This document shows positions 1-8,819 of a DNA stretch of 64,000 bases, in pieces. The notes beneath the pieces were generated by a model, which had not been told where the DNA came from, did no database searches, and worked only from the letters and a program-made list of their open reading frames with translations. Position 1 is the stretch's first letter. Each line of letters starts with the position of its first letter. Origin of the DNA: Saprospiraceae bacterium (GTDB lineage: Bacteria; Bacteroidota; Bacteroidia; Chitinophagales; Saprospiraceae); the NCBI GenBank assembly GCA_016714895.1, contig JADKBV010000001.1, forward strand, positions 372,001 to 436,000, given 5' to 3'. Made by a program: the position numbers and the translations under genes.

Positions 1-874
1 GTTGCCACTCATCAATGGTTTTCATTTCATCTTCAGATGAATTAAAAATAGATATATTGGTTTTTGTTGTTTCAAAATTTACAGGCAGCAGATTTTTATT
101 TTGATTTTTAGTATAAACTTTATCATCCTTATTGACTCCTCTTATTTTTTCCTGAAACCAATTTTCTGCCAAAACATATTTTTGATTGGTAGAATTTTCC
201 CATAATGTCCACATGCTCTTTTGGCGTGAAGCTATACTATGAGGCAAACTATTATGAAATAATTCAAATTTTTGGTTTGTTGCCCCTAACTCCATTGTAT
301 AAAATGGTATTTTTAAAGATTGACATAATGATAGTAAAGGATAAGTTTCACTAAATCTCCCATTAAAAATATAAATTTCTTCCGGTTTCAGAAAATTTAA
401 AAGTTGCTTAAAACCTAACAAGGATTTCAAGGAAACTTCCAACTCTTGTTTAATCAGAGGGTAAACTTTTTCATCATGAACCTCATAATCACGTCTAAGT
501 GATATGACACTTGACAAAATTCCTTTCCCAATATTTATGCCTTCATAGTCCCAATCGGAAATATTTGTATTCTTTTTAACATCATACTGATTAATTGAAG
601 AATCAATATTGACGACAGGAAACGGAATATGGATTAAATTTTCTGAACTTATTAATTTATGTAATACAATGTTTCGCCCCTGACAAATTCCACAACCTAT
701 AGGATTTCCTGTTGGGTTAAAAAAACATGATTTAGTTACTTTATCGCAAGTTGTATAATAAACTTTGATATTTTGAGATAACAATCTCTCCATAATCTCA
801 AGCTCTATACCTAAATGCAAAGAGGATAAGCCTTGATTTGAAAAAAATAATACCTTCTTCGTTGGTGTCTCCAT
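1..874 (-). CDS. Capsule-polysaccharide-type biosynthesis protein, partial
   Basis: The reading frame is open from an ATG at 874 to the window edge (291 codons, C-terminus missing). It starts 7 bases after the pseI stop, so it is the next gene of the pseudaminic acid operon. The N-terminus (KVLFFSNQGLSSLHLGIELE) looks like the first beta-alpha unit of a GT-B/capsule-synthesis fold. A cysteine cluster follows at residues 43, 50, 61 and 64 (C-x6-C-x10-C-x2-C). A second nucleotide-sugar-like stretch around residues 165-215 (EEIYIFNGRFSETYPL, then FHNSLPHS) resembles capsule biosynthesis proteins. From position and fold I infer that it transfers or polymerises the nonulosonic acid or builds the associated glycan. 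It is not a recognisable PseG hydrolase. The family is moderately supported and the exact substrate is unknown. Confidence 0.75.
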   Translation of the reverse strand, partial: METPTKKVLFFSNQGLSSLHLGIELEIMERLLSQNIKVYYTTCDKVTKSCFFNPTGNPIGCGICQGRNIVLHKLISSENLIHIPFPVVNIDSSINQYDVKKNTNISDWDYEGINIGKGILSSVISLRRDYEVHDEKVYPLIKQELEVSLKSLLGFKQLLNFLKPEEIYIFNGRFSETYPLLSLCQSLKIPFYTMELGATNQKFELFHNSLPHSIASRQKSMWTLWENSTNQKYVLAENWFQEKIRGVNKDDKVYTKNQNKNLLPVNFETTKTNISIFNSSEDEMKTIDEWQ

Positions 875-881
875 TATCCCG

Positions 882-1889
882 TTATTTCCATTCAAATCTT
901 TCTCCCTTTTTCCAGCTTCGTGCCGAAGTTTTACCCAAGATATCCCTAAGATTTTTAGGATGGGCGCCAAAACCAGGACGAACAGACCTGATATTTTTTT
1001 CATTAAAAACATCTCCGGCTTTAATGTCTTCGGCTACGTACAAACTTCTGGCAAACTGTTTTCCTTCTGACTGCTTTTTCGTCAACTCGTAGGTTGCCTC
1101 ACCCAAAGATTTTTCAGCTTCCCGGACTGCTTTTACCATCATGGTAAATTCTTCGGTATTTAACGAAAAAACAGCGTCGGGTCCCCCCAGGGATCTGTCT
1201 AAAATAAAGTGTTTTTCAATCACAACTGCCCCCAAAGATGTAGCTACCACGGGTGCTAACCATCCCATGGTATGATCCGATAATCCGACTTTCACTTCAA
1301 AATCCGATGCCATCTTCGGAATTAATGTAAGATTGGCTTCTTCAAGCGGAGCAGGGTAGGAGGAAGTACACTTTAAAAGTGTGATATCGTTATTTCCAAC
1401 TCTGCGACATGTTCTGACAGCGAGATCTATGTCTTCATATCCTGCAATTCCAGTCGAGATAATCATAGGTTTCATTTTTTTTGAAGTATATTCAATCAAT
1501 GGTATATCTGTAATTTCAAAAGATGCGATTTTGTACATCGGAACGTTTAGATTTTCCAAAAAATCAACCGCCGATTTGTCAAAAGGAGAAGAAAAACAAA
1601 CAAGTCCCTCTTCTTTGGCCACCCGAAAAAGTTCTTCATGCCATTCCCACGGTGTGTAAGCTTCCTGATACAGATCATAAAGTTTCCTGCCATCCCATAA
1701 AGTTCCGCCTTTGATCGTAAAATCCTCCATCTCAGAATTGAGGGTAATGGTATCTGCGGTATAGGTTTGTAATTTAATAGCGTCCGCACCACTTCGGGCC
1801 GCAGCCTTTATGGTTTCTATTGCCTGATCGAGGTTTCCGTTGTGATTGGCTGATAATTCCGCTATAATAAATACTTTATTTTGCATCAT
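882..1889 (-). CDS. pseI: Pseudaminic acid synthase PseI
   Basis: This NeuB-family enzyme condenses phosphoenolpyruvate with 6-deoxy-AltdiNAc to give pseudaminic acid in the cytoplasm. The protein has 335 residues, normal for PseI. The TIM-barrel NeuB domain occupies about residues 5-250, with the Pse-type GGTLWDGRKLYDLY segment (61-74), MYKIASFE (118-125), SSYPAP (177-181), GLSDH (202-206) and EKHF (225-228). A C-terminal SAF/antifreeze-like domain (about 281-335) completes the active site. The WDG...LYDLY and TPWEWH signatures favour PseI over NeuB or LegI. Its start overlaps the upstream acetyltransferase gene by 14 bases, indicating translational coupling. Two Met codons open the frame (1889 and 1886) and I cannot choose between them. 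Confidence 0.95.
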   Translation of the reverse strand: MMQNKVFIIAELSANHNGNLDQAIETIKAAARSGADAIKLQTYTADTITLNSEMEDFTIKGGTLWDGRKLYDLYQEAYTPWEWHEELFRVAKEEGLVCFSSPFDKSAVDFLENLNVPMYKIASFEITDIPLIEYTSKKMKPMIISTGIAGYEDIDLAVRTCRRVGNNDITLLKCTSSYPAPLEEANLTLIPKMASDFEVKVGLSDHTMGWLAPVVATSLGAVVIEKHFILDRSLGGPDAVFSLNTEEFTMMVKAVREAEKSLGEATYELTKKQSEGKQFARSLYVAEDIKAGDVFNEKNIRSVRPGFGAHPKNLRDILGKTSARSWKKGERFEWK

Positions 1890-2895
1890 TTTCTTTTATA
1901 TAAACCAAAGCCCTTTGATGATATATTTCCGTTTCTTTTAAATATTTAAATCCTGCCTTTTCAAAGGTTTTAACAGAGGGGATGTTTGACGGCTTTATGT
2001 AAGCAAGGACGTTTTTTGCACTGCCAAAATATTGCAGAGCCTTAATAATGAATTTTGACGACAAATTTTTTCCCCTGAATTCCGGGTTGATATTAATTCC
2101 TATCACGATATCGTTATTTTCATTATCAAATCTGATAAACGCTGCTTTTACTCCATTGTATTCTACCATGAGTAAAACACTATCAGGACTGCTCGTTTTC
2201 TGATGAAACCATTGTTCATGACCTTCAAAGGTAATTTTTTCAGATCTGAATGAATTTTTTCTTGTGGATTCATCATTTGCCCAGAAAAAAATAACTTCTG
2301 AATCATTCTCATTAACCTGCCTAATATGTATTGTTTCTGCGATCTTCCGGTGAATCACTACATCTTTCCAACTGCCACCAATAAAACTATGTTCTTTAAG
2401 GGTTGCTTCTCTTTCAAATCCGGTGGCTTCAATAATAGGGTATAACCAAGGTCTTACATCGAAAGCATAGGTGAAAATTTTATGCAGCCCCAGTTCCTCA
2501 AAAGCCACTTTTTGGATCATTTTCAAAAATGTCTTCCAATGAAAAGCAAATAATTCGTCCTGAATTTCTGTCTTTACCAAAAATGAAATTTCTGCATGTC
2601 TGTCTTTCCAATTTATGTGCACCAAACCACCGTAACCTATACAAATATTGTTTTCCAAATAAGAAAATAATATTTGTTTTGGGTGTCTTTGATCAAATAA
2701 AGATTTTATTACAGACGAAAAATAGTGTTCCTGATCTTCAGCCGTGAGTGGTTTTTCCTGACGGAGATGAAATAACTGTTCATTACGCCATTTCATAATG
2801 TCAAACCTGTCTTCATACCTTATAGGTACTATACATGAATCACCTTGTTCGATTTTTTGTTTGTTTAAGAACACATATATTCCCGTGAATGCCAT
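1876..2895 (-). CDS. Tandem GNAT acetyltransferase fusion, candidate PseH
   Basis: The protein has 339 residues and two GNAT acetyltransferase folds. Domain 1 (about 20-185) begins VPIRYEDRFDIMKWRNEQ and carries IGYGGLVHINW and GLHKIFTYAFD. Domain 2 (about 190-335) carries FFWANDESTRKNSF and the acetyl-CoA loop region NPEFRGKNLSSKFI. In the Pse pathway PseH acetylates the 4-amino group of UDP-4-amino-4,6-dideoxy-L-AltNAc. One of the two domains, by context, should do this. WANDxxxRKNSF-type GNAT domains are often seen attached to PseG hydrolases, yet here the partner is another GNAT. The second domain could add a different acyl group to the sugar. The gene follows the methylase by 3 bases and overlaps pseI. 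GNAT identity is secure and the division of labour is inference. Confidence 0.88.
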   Translation of the reverse strand: MAFTGIYVFLNKQKIEQGDSCIVPIRYEDRFDIMKWRNEQLFHLRQEKPLTAEDQEHYFSSVIKSLFDQRHPKQILFSYLENNICIGYGGLVHINWKDRHAEISFLVKTEIQDELFAFHWKTFLKMIQKVAFEELGLHKIFTYAFDVRPWLYPIIEATGFEREATLKEHSFIGGSWKDVVIHRKIAETIHIRQVNENDSEVIFFWANDESTRKNSFRSEKITFEGHEQWFHQKTSSPDSVLLMVEYNGVKAAFIRFDNENNDIVIGININPEFRGKNLSSKFIIKALQYFGSAKNVLAYIKPSNIPSVKTFEKAGFKYLKETEIYHQRALVYIKENDAK

Positions 2896-2898
2896 GTT

Positions 2899-3519
2899 TT
2901 ATTTTTTTATTAAAAACCAAGTCACGTCATCCTGAGGAAAAGCCGGATCTCTGCGGTAAACAAAACCGTAATCCACCAACTCACAATCTTTATATGTTTC
3001 CAAAAATTCTCCGGCAAAGTCTCTTTTATACAATCTGTCCTTATGTCCCCTATAATTGATTTCTACAGGAACCGGGTTGTAATATTCAGCGATCAATATA
3101 TATTTTGCGGCATGTTCATATAGCTTCTGATAAGTCAGTTTGAGCATATCCGGATGTAAATGAATCATTACACCTTTGATCAATACTACGTCGAATGTTT
3201 CCGGTAATTGAATATGATAGATTGAATCATTGATTACATTTTCAGAACCAATAACTTCTTCCAATTCTGCTGCAGCTTGTCGGTTTATTTCAATACCTTT
3301 CAACAAACAATCGGGATACAGGATTTTTAAGGCCTTTAAGTTCATGCCGATATTGGCACCAAATTCTATCAATGAAGATACCTTTCCGGCATTTTTCAAT
3401 GCTTTACTGAATAAATGGATATTGCTGGCCAACAATTTTTCACCTGTGTTTCTGTTTATATACTGGTCACCAAATTCTCCGGCCCAAAAAGTTTCCTGGT
3501 CTGTTTTGAAATTATTCAT
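2899..3519 (-). CDS. Pseudaminic acid biosynthesis-associated methylase
   Basis: This is a 206-residue class I SAM-dependent methyltransferase. It opens with the FWAGEFGDQYINRN segment typical of the methylase family that accompanies pseudaminic acid loci (the TIGR03587-type family). The SAM-binding glycine loop is LIEFGANIGMN (about 50-60), followed by an acidic strand GIEINRQAA and a motif around VVLIKGVMIHLHP. Within this locus it probably methylates the nonulosonic acid or a pathway intermediate. The acceptor atom cannot be read from sequence. Its ATG overlaps the end of pseF by 8 bases and its stop lies 3 bases before the double GNAT gene, so the genes are very likely one transcript. Confidence 0.88.
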   Translation of the reverse strand: MNNFKTDQETFWAGEFGDQYINRNTGEKLLASNIHLFSKALKNAGKVSSLIEFGANIGMNLKALKILYPDCLLKGIEINRQAAAELEEVIGSENVINDSIYHIQLPETFDVVLIKGVMIHLHPDMLKLTYQKLYEHAAKYILIAEYYNPVPVEINYRGHKDRLYKRDFAGEFLETYKDCELVDYGFVYRRDPAFPQDDVTWFLIKK

Positions 3520-4207
3520 GTATATTGTGTTTCAATGTATATTTAAGTTCTGCCATTTTCCAATCAGTTTCTGTGTCAATATCCTGACAATCAAATGACG
3601 ACATTTCGAAATATCCGCTTTTGTCCGTGAGAATACTACCTTTTTCTATTAAAACATCTGTTTTGATCCAATAAAACTGTCCTGCATCATGAAATGATTT
3701 TTCAAGATCCTGACTTCTGGTCAATGCGTATTCCGGATGAAAAAATCTGATAAAACCTCCCTCTGCTTTTAAAGCCCTTTGGATAGGGTAGTCATACGCT
3801 ACTACAGGTATTACAGAATCCACATTGTTTTGAAGCAAAACCTGATAAGAAGTATGGATGTTTTCGGTTTTTAATAGTGGTGTACATGGATAAATACAAC
3901 AAATCCTTTCAAACTTTTTTCCGATATTGAGATAAGAACTGAGGACTTCTTGAATTACTTGTGCTGTGGTGGCATAATCATCCGCATTGTTTTTAGAACG
4001 AAAAAAAGGAACGGATGCACCAAATTCTGTTGCTATATTTGCAATTTCTTCATCTTCTGTAGAAACCATAACTTCATCAAACAAACCTGAATGTAAGGCC
4101 AGATTTATAGGGAAAGATATCATGGGTTTACCCAAAAAATCTTTTATATTTTTCCTGGGGATTCGTTTACTTCCTCCTCTTGCAGGTATGATACACAGAT
4201 TAGCCAT
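3512..4207 (-). CDS. pseF: Pseudaminic acid cytidylyltransferase PseF
   Basis: This enzyme activates pseudaminic acid with CTP to CMP-Pse, the donor for glycosyltransferases. The protein has 231 residues, typical for PseF. The nucleotide-binding motif IIPARGGSKRIPRKNI lies at about residues 6-21, followed by KPMISFPI and the SGLFDEVMVSTEDEEIA segment that is characteristic of PseF rather than NeuA. Further matches are YPCTPLL and DAGQFYW. It overlaps pseC by 8 bases and the methylase by 8 bases within the operon. Confidence 0.94.
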   Translation of the reverse strand: MANLCIIPARGGSKRIPRKNIKDFLGKPMISFPINLALHSGLFDEVMVSTEDEEIANIATEFGASVPFFRSKNNADDYATTAQVIQEVLSSYLNIGKKFERICCIYPCTPLLKTENIHTSYQVLLQNNVDSVIPVVAYDYPIQRALKAEGGFIRFFHPEYALTRSQDLEKSFHDAGQFYWIKTDVLIEKGSILTDKSGYFEMSSFDCQDIDTETDWKMAELKYTLKHNIHE

Positions 4208-5384
4208 GGTAAAAGGACAATATTTTTTCTATAACAAAGTCCTGTTGCTCATCTGTTAATGTAGGATACATCGGCAGGCTGATACACCGGCTGTAGTATT
4301 TTTCCGCATGGGGTAAATCACCTTCTTTCCATCCAAATTGTTTATAATATGGCATTAAATGTGTCGGTACATAGTGAATCTGAGCATAAATACCGTTTTT
4401 TCTTAATTCATTGTACAGACCCAACCTGTTTTTTACTTCTATTACATACAAATGGTAAGCATGATTGGTGTGAAAACCTGATTGACCGTATATAAAATCT
4501 TTACCGTCAAAGGATATAGCGTACTTCTCGGCAATCTCTCTTCGTCTGATTAATCCGGCATCAGCTCTTTGTAACTGACTAATGCCCAATGCTGATTGCA
4601 TGTCGGTCAAACGATAATTGTACCCTAATTGTTGCATTTCCATATACCAACCTGGATATGTGCCCATATCGGATTCACCGGAAGCCCATTCAACAGAATT
4701 CAGATATGGGTCATCCCCTTTGGTGATACCATGAGACCTCAGTCGATTGATTTGTTTGTATAGTTCCTCATCATTCGTAGTGATCATTCCTCCTTCACCG
4801 CATGCTATATGTTTTACAGGATGAAACGAAAAAATAGCCAGATCGGCATATTTCCCGTTGCCGCAAAGTTGATTTTGACCAGTGCTGTCCGTAAAAAATC
4901 CTCCGGGAGCATGACAGGCATCTTCAATAATCCATAAGCCATATTCATCTGCAAGATGTCTGAATTTTTCAAGATCAACCGTTTGTCCTGCAAAATCCAC
5001 CGGGATGATCCCGCTGTAAGTTCCTTTTGGTGAAGATGACAACAATTTTTTTACTTCATTATAATCTAAGAGATAAGTTTCCGGATCAATGTCTGCAAAT
5101 ACAACATCACCACCACAATATTTTACACAATTGGCACTGGCCGCAAAGGTTATTGGGGTTGTTATAACTTTCTGACCTTCTTTTACTTCAAGTGCCATGG
5201 TACATAGGTGTAAGGCCGCGGTTCCGTTGGCAACGGCAACTGCATAAGAACATCCTATATATTTGGCGAAAGCCTCTTCAAATTCTCTGATCTTTGGACC
5301 TTGTGTGAGAAAGTCCGATTGAAGGGTTTCAATGACGGCACGAATGTCTTCTTCTGTAATATGTTGTCTTCCGTATGGGATCAT
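4200..5384 (-). CDS. pseC: UDP-4-amino-4,6-dideoxy-L-AltNAc transaminase PseC
   Basis: This PLP-dependent DegT/DnrJ/EryC1 aminotransferase adds the 4-amino group to the 4-keto sugar made by PseB. It has 394 residues. Landmarks are the TQGPKIREFEEAFA start, VANGTAALHL (51-60), IEDACHAPGG (about 153-162) and the PLP-lysine in FSFHPVKHIACGEGG (Lys191). The C-terminal part (YKQFGW, AEKYYSRCISLPMYP) is standard for the PseC/WbpE group. The start codon overlaps the end of pseB by 4 bases (ATGA type) and the end overlaps pseF, fitting a co-translated operon. Confidence 0.95.
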   Translation of the reverse strand: MIPYGRQHITEEDIRAVIETLQSDFLTQGPKIREFEEAFAKYIGCSYAVAVANGTAALHLCTMALEVKEGQKVITTPITFAASANCVKYCGGDVVFADIDPETYLLDYNEVKKLLSSSPKGTYSGIIPVDFAGQTVDLEKFRHLADEYGLWIIEDACHAPGGFFTDSTGQNQLCGNGKYADLAIFSFHPVKHIACGEGGMITTNDEELYKQINRLRSHGITKGDDPYLNSVEWASGESDMGTYPGWYMEMQQLGYNYRLTDMQSALGISQLQRADAGLIRRREIAEKYAISFDGKDFIYGQSGFHTNHAYHLYVIEVKNRLGLYNELRKNGIYAQIHYVPTHLMPYYKQFGWKEGDLPHAEKYYSRCISLPMYPTLTDEQQDFVIEKILSFYHG

Positions 5385-6404
5385 ATTGTAAAATCAGGAT
5401 AAAGGTGTTCTTTGATCAGTTTTCTCAAGGATTCAACACTTTCCCATTGCGTATTTTCGCCGGAAGAATAATTAAATCCGGCCGGAACGAGTTTAGCGTT
5501 GTGTGTTTTAATAAATTCGTGCAGATTCCAAACAGGAACCTGAGGAAGGATGACGTAATATTTGCCCAAATCATAGGTCGTAAATGAATCCGAAGATGTG
5601 ATCATTTCTTCATGAATCTTTTCGCCGGGACGGATCCCTACAATTTTAACTTCGCATTCCGGACCGATAGCTTTCGCTACATCAGTTATTTTGTAGGATG
5701 GGATTTTGGGCACAAAAACCTCACCACCCCAACCATGCTGCATAGCAAACAAAACCATATCCACCCCTTCCTGCAGCGATATATTGAATCTTGTCATTTG
5801 TACATCCGTCACTGGCAAGATTCCCTTTTTCTTTTTGCCATAAAAAAGGTATAACTGAACCATTGGAACCCATCACATTTCCATAACGGACCACACTGAA
5901 CCGGATATCTCTTTTGCCACGGATGTTATTGGCAGCTATAAACAATTTGTCAGACGTAAGTTTTGTCGCTCCGTAGAGATTAATCGGTGCGCATGCTTTA
6001 TCTGTTGACAGTGCCACAACCCTTAAAACTCCGGTTTTCAGACATGCGTCAATAACATTTTCAGCTCCGCCTATATTGGTTTTAACACATTCGTCAGGAT
6101 TGTATTCCGCTATAGGAACGTGTTTCATAGCAGCCGCATGAATGACATAATCCACACCTTCCATCGCCCGGATCAACCTTTCTTTATCTCTTACATCACC
6201 GATAAAAAAACGGATGTTTGGGAATAAATGTGGTGGATATTCCTGTGCCATCTGAAATTGTTTCTGCTCATCCCGTGAAAATATGATCAGCTTCCTGATG
6301 TTAGGAAAGTTTGAAAATATGTGTTTTGTCAATGCATTGCCCAAAGAACCTGTACCTCCCGTAATCAGGATGGTTTTATTGTCAAAAAAGTTTGTACTGT
6401 CCAT
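5381..6404 (-). CDS. pseB: UDP-GlcNAc 4,6-dehydratase (inverting) PseB, frameshifted
   Basis: PseB catalyses the first Pse step, C4/C6 dehydration with C5 inversion of UDP-GlcNAc, as an extended short-chain dehydrogenase. The 5' frame (from 6404) shows the NAD-binding ITGGTGSLG (about residues 14-22), RDEQKQFQM, the HAAAMKHVP block and the YGATK catalytic Tyr/Lys motif. The frame breaks after GSNGSVIPF at a run of six A on the plus strand (5842-5847). The 3' part continues in another frame as GILPVTDVQMTRFNISLQEG to HLYPDFTI (stop at 5381). Removing one base from the run gives one 340-residue protein, normal for PseB. This is therefore either a sequencing error or a real loss-of-function mutation at the head of the operon. 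Confidence 0.9.
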
Positions 6405-6434
6405 GTAAAAAAGTGCCTTCCTGGTTTTGATTTA

Positions 6435-6442
6435 CAAAGGTA
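6435..6442 (-). promoter_or_regulatory. -7 promoter element of the pse operon
   Basis: The minus strand reads TACCTTTG, a match to the Bacteroidota -7 consensus TAnnTTTG. It lies 30 bases upstream of the pseB start, which would give a short leader. I see no clear TTG at the expected -33 distance, so the element is only moderately supported. Confidence 0.5.
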
Positions 6443-6567
6443 TAAATTAAAACATAATTTTTTTAATATTTGATTTTTTTTAATGTATTAGTAAGGATAA
6501 CTATATTTTTTATGTAAAAAATGAAAATTTCTCCATCATAAAAAATATCATTCAGAAACAGTTTGTA

Positions 6568-6575
6568 TACCTTTG
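6568..6575 (+). promoter_or_regulatory. -7 promoter element of the endonuclease gene
   Basis: TACCTTTG matches TAnnTTTG and lies 34 bases upstream of the ATG at 6610. It is divergent from the pse promoter, so the 205-base gap drives both directions. No convincing -33 TTG is visible. Confidence 0.5.
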
Positions 6576-6609
6576 TTCAACATTAAAACATGTAAATTTT
6601 GCCAATACC

Positions 6610-7518
6610 ATGAAACTGCGCAGAAATCATATATCTTCAGGAAGCAATAGTTTGGGTTTTGTCATCAGAGTGATCGTATTCGCAATGATTATATTGGGTT
6701 TTTTGTATTTATTTTATGAAAACAGAGACAAAATCTCTCATTTTTTTTCGAAAAACGATAATAATGTACCTGAAAATGATTTTTTTTTGGAACGGACTTA
6801 TATTCCTGTTTCGGAAGGTATTCTATTACATAAATCTTTTTTTTCTTTGTCATATGATTCAACATGTAAGACTGCGAAATGGGTGGCATATCGTCTGACT
6901 AAAGAGCAACTTCAGGAAAGAGATGATTTGGAAAGAGTTATTTTTTCCGAAGATCCAAACCTGAAATCCCACAAAACCGACTATTATGATTATTCCGGCA
7001 GTGGTTTTGACAGAGGGCATTTGGTACCTGCTGCTGACATGAGTTTTGATGGAAAAGCATACAAAGAAACCTTTTTATTGTCGAATATTGTGCCTCAAAA
7101 ACGTGCATGTAACCGCGGAATCTGGAAAGAGCTCGAAAAACAAACAAGGCAATGGGTTATCAGACACAAAGAATTATATATCATTTCCGGACCTGTTTAT
7201 CTTAATGCTGAAAATCCAGCTACTATTGCCGGAACTGGCATTTGTATTCCGGATGCTTTTTTTAAAATTGTTATGATTTATAACGAAAATGCTCAAGCAA
7301 CACTTTCGTTTATCATTCCTAATGAATTGTCTGATAAGTCATTATCGAATTACACTTCAACTATCAGGGAAATCGAAAATCAGACCGGAATAAACTTTTT
7401 TGATCTTATGCTTGATGACCGTATGGAAGAAAAAATGGAAACCGGCACAAATTCGGATTTTTTTCCTTTACAGGAAAAGCTTTACAAACAGCGCACAGAA
7501 ATCTGGAATTTTGAATAA
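6610..7518 (+). CDS. Membrane-anchored DNA/RNA non-specific endonuclease (EndoG/NucA family)
   Basis: This 302-residue protein has a hydrophobic anchor at about residues 17-37 and a NUC domain at about 60-270. The catalytic motif DRGH is at 134-137 (His137 the general base), followed by VPAADM. The metal-ligand Asn region is NRGIWKELE (168-176). Family members cut DNA and RNA without sequence preference using one Mg ion. The uncleaved N-terminal anchor places the nuclease domain outside the cytoplasm, so a role in nutrient nucleic-acid degradation or envelope defence is likely. The C-terminal 30 residues (MEEKMETGTNSDFFP) are a family-typical extension. It is monocistronic, between the divergent pse operon and pepT. 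Confidence 0.9.
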   Translation: MKLRRNHISSGSNSLGFVIRVIVFAMIILGFLYLFYENRDKISHFFSKNDNNVPENDFFLERTYIPVSEGILLHKSFFSLSYDSTCKTAKWVAYRLTKEQLQERDDLERVIFSEDPNLKSHKTDYYDYSGSGFDRGHLVPAADMSFDGKAYKETFLLSNIVPQKRACNRGIWKELEKQTRQWVIRHKELYIISGPVYLNAENPATIAGTGICIPDAFFKIVMIYNENAQATLSFIIPNELSDKSLSNYTSTIREIENQTGINFFDLMLDDRMEEKMETGTNSDFFPLQEKLYKQRTEIWNFE

Positions 7519-7520
7519 TC

Positions 7521-7554
7521 TTGACAATTTTAATATAAAATTTGGTTAAATTTG
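7521..7554 (+). promoter_or_regulatory. Candidate promoter of pepT
   Basis: TTGACA at 7521 is followed 23 bases after its TTG by TAAATTTG (7547-7554), matching TAnnTTTG. The spacing is slightly long. The -7 element covers a possible TTG start at 7552, which supports the ATG at 7570 as the true pepT start with a very short leader. Confidence 0.45.
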
Positions 7555-7569
7555 CCGGAAATTGATAAA

Positions 7570-8805
7570 ATGGACAGAAAATACACGGTTGAAGACAGGT
7601 TTTTGAAATATGTTGTCGTAGATACACAGGCAGACCCTATGAGTCAGACGTTTCCTTCCACTGAAAAACAATGGAATCTGACAAATATATTGTTGGAAGA
7701 ATGTAAGGCTATGGGTCTCGAGGCCGAAACCAATGAAGCCGGATATATATATGCATCTATACCATCAAATACGGATAAAAAGGTGCCGGTAGTGTTTTTT
7801 TGTGCCCACATAGATACTGCACCAGATTGTAGTGGTACCAATGTAAAACCTTTAGTGCATCGAGGTTATACCGGACAACATCTTGTTTTGCCAGATGATG
7901 TTTCTCAAATTATTACCCCTGAAAAATATCCTCAACTTCTGAACAAAACCGGGCATGACATCATTACAGCAAGTGGTCTGACACTTCTTGGAAGTGATGA
8001 TAAATCCGGAGTAGCTATCATTATGGACGCTATGTATCAATTGGTCAATAATCCTTCTTTACCCCATGGCGAAGTCAAAATATTATTGACAACCGATGAG
8101 GAAATCGGGAAAGGGGTTGCTAAAGTTGAGCTGACCAAATTGGGAGCTGATTTTGGATATACACTTGATTCAGGTGACCTGGGATGTTTTGAAGATGAAA
8201 ACTTTTCTGCGGATAGTCTTTCTATTCAAATTACAGGTGTTTCAGCTCATCCCGGGTACGCAAAAGATAAAATGCAGAATGCTGTAAAAATAGCGGCAGC
8301 CATTATAGAAAAGTTGCCAAAATTGAGCCTCTCGCCCGAAACAACATCGGGAAAAGAAGGTTTTCTTCACCCGTCAAAGTGTTCAGCTAATCTCGAGACG
8401 GCCCAAATAGACTTCATTCTCAGGGATTTTGAAACGTCAAAACTGGATGAATACACCAAATTGATAGAACGTTTGTGTTATGATGTGATTGAACAATTTC
8501 CCGGAAGTCATTTTGAATTGATCCGTAAAAAACAATATAGAAATATGAAAGATGTTTTGGATAATCATCCTCATGTTTCCGGTTTTGCATTACAGGCAAT
8601 GACTAATCTCGGTATACCGGTAAAACACGGATCGATAAGAGGTGGAACTGACGGTGCTATTCTTTCCCATATGGGTCTTCCATGTCCCAATATTTTTGCC
8701 GGAGAACAAGCCATTCACAGTAAACACGAATGGGTTTCTGTCCAGGATATGCAAAAAGGTGTCGATACCGTTATAGAAATCTGCAGATTGGTAGCTGAAT
8801 CCTAG
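7570..8805 (+). CDS. pepT: Peptidase T (tripeptide aminopeptidase)
   Basis: PepT is a cytoplasmic di-zinc M20 peptidase that removes the N-terminal residue of tripeptides. The chosen ATG gives 411 residues, the usual PepT length. It begins MDRKYTVEDRFLKYVVVDTQ, and the SxTFPSTxxQ segment near residue 25 is typical. Metal and catalytic motifs are CAHIDTAPD, LGSDDKSG and TTDEEIG. RGGTDGAILSHMGLPCPNI and the final metal-binding HSKHEW lie near the C-terminus. The dimerisation (lid) domain sits between. A TTG 18 bases upstream would extend the frame but lies inside the promoter-like element. It fits a peptide-consuming lifestyle together with the other peptidase genes in this window. Confidence 0.95.
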   Translation: MDRKYTVEDRFLKYVVVDTQADPMSQTFPSTEKQWNLTNILLEECKAMGLEAETNEAGYIYASIPSNTDKKVPVVFFCAHIDTAPDCSGTNVKPLVHRGYTGQHLVLPDDVSQIITPEKYPQLLNKTGHDIITASGLTLLGSDDKSGVAIIMDAMYQLVNNPSLPHGEVKILLTTDEEIGKGVAKVELTKLGADFGYTLDSGDLGCFEDENFSADSLSIQITGVSAHPGYAKDKMQNAVKIAAAIIEKLPKLSLSPETTSGKEGFLHPSKCSANLETAQIDFILRDFETSKLDEYTKLIERLCYDVIEQFPGSHFELIRKKQYRNMKDVLDNHPHVSGFALQAMTNLGIPVKHGSIRGGTDGAILSHMGLPCPNIFAGEQAIHSKHEWVSVQDMQKGVDTVIEICRLVAES

Positions 8806-8819
8806 CAGGGTTTGGCTAT

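Noticed and set aside
5842..5847. Programmed ribosomal frameshift in pseB
   Set aside because: The shift needed is +1 at a plain homopolymer without slippery heptamer phasing, and the same kind of break occurs in unrelated genes nearby.
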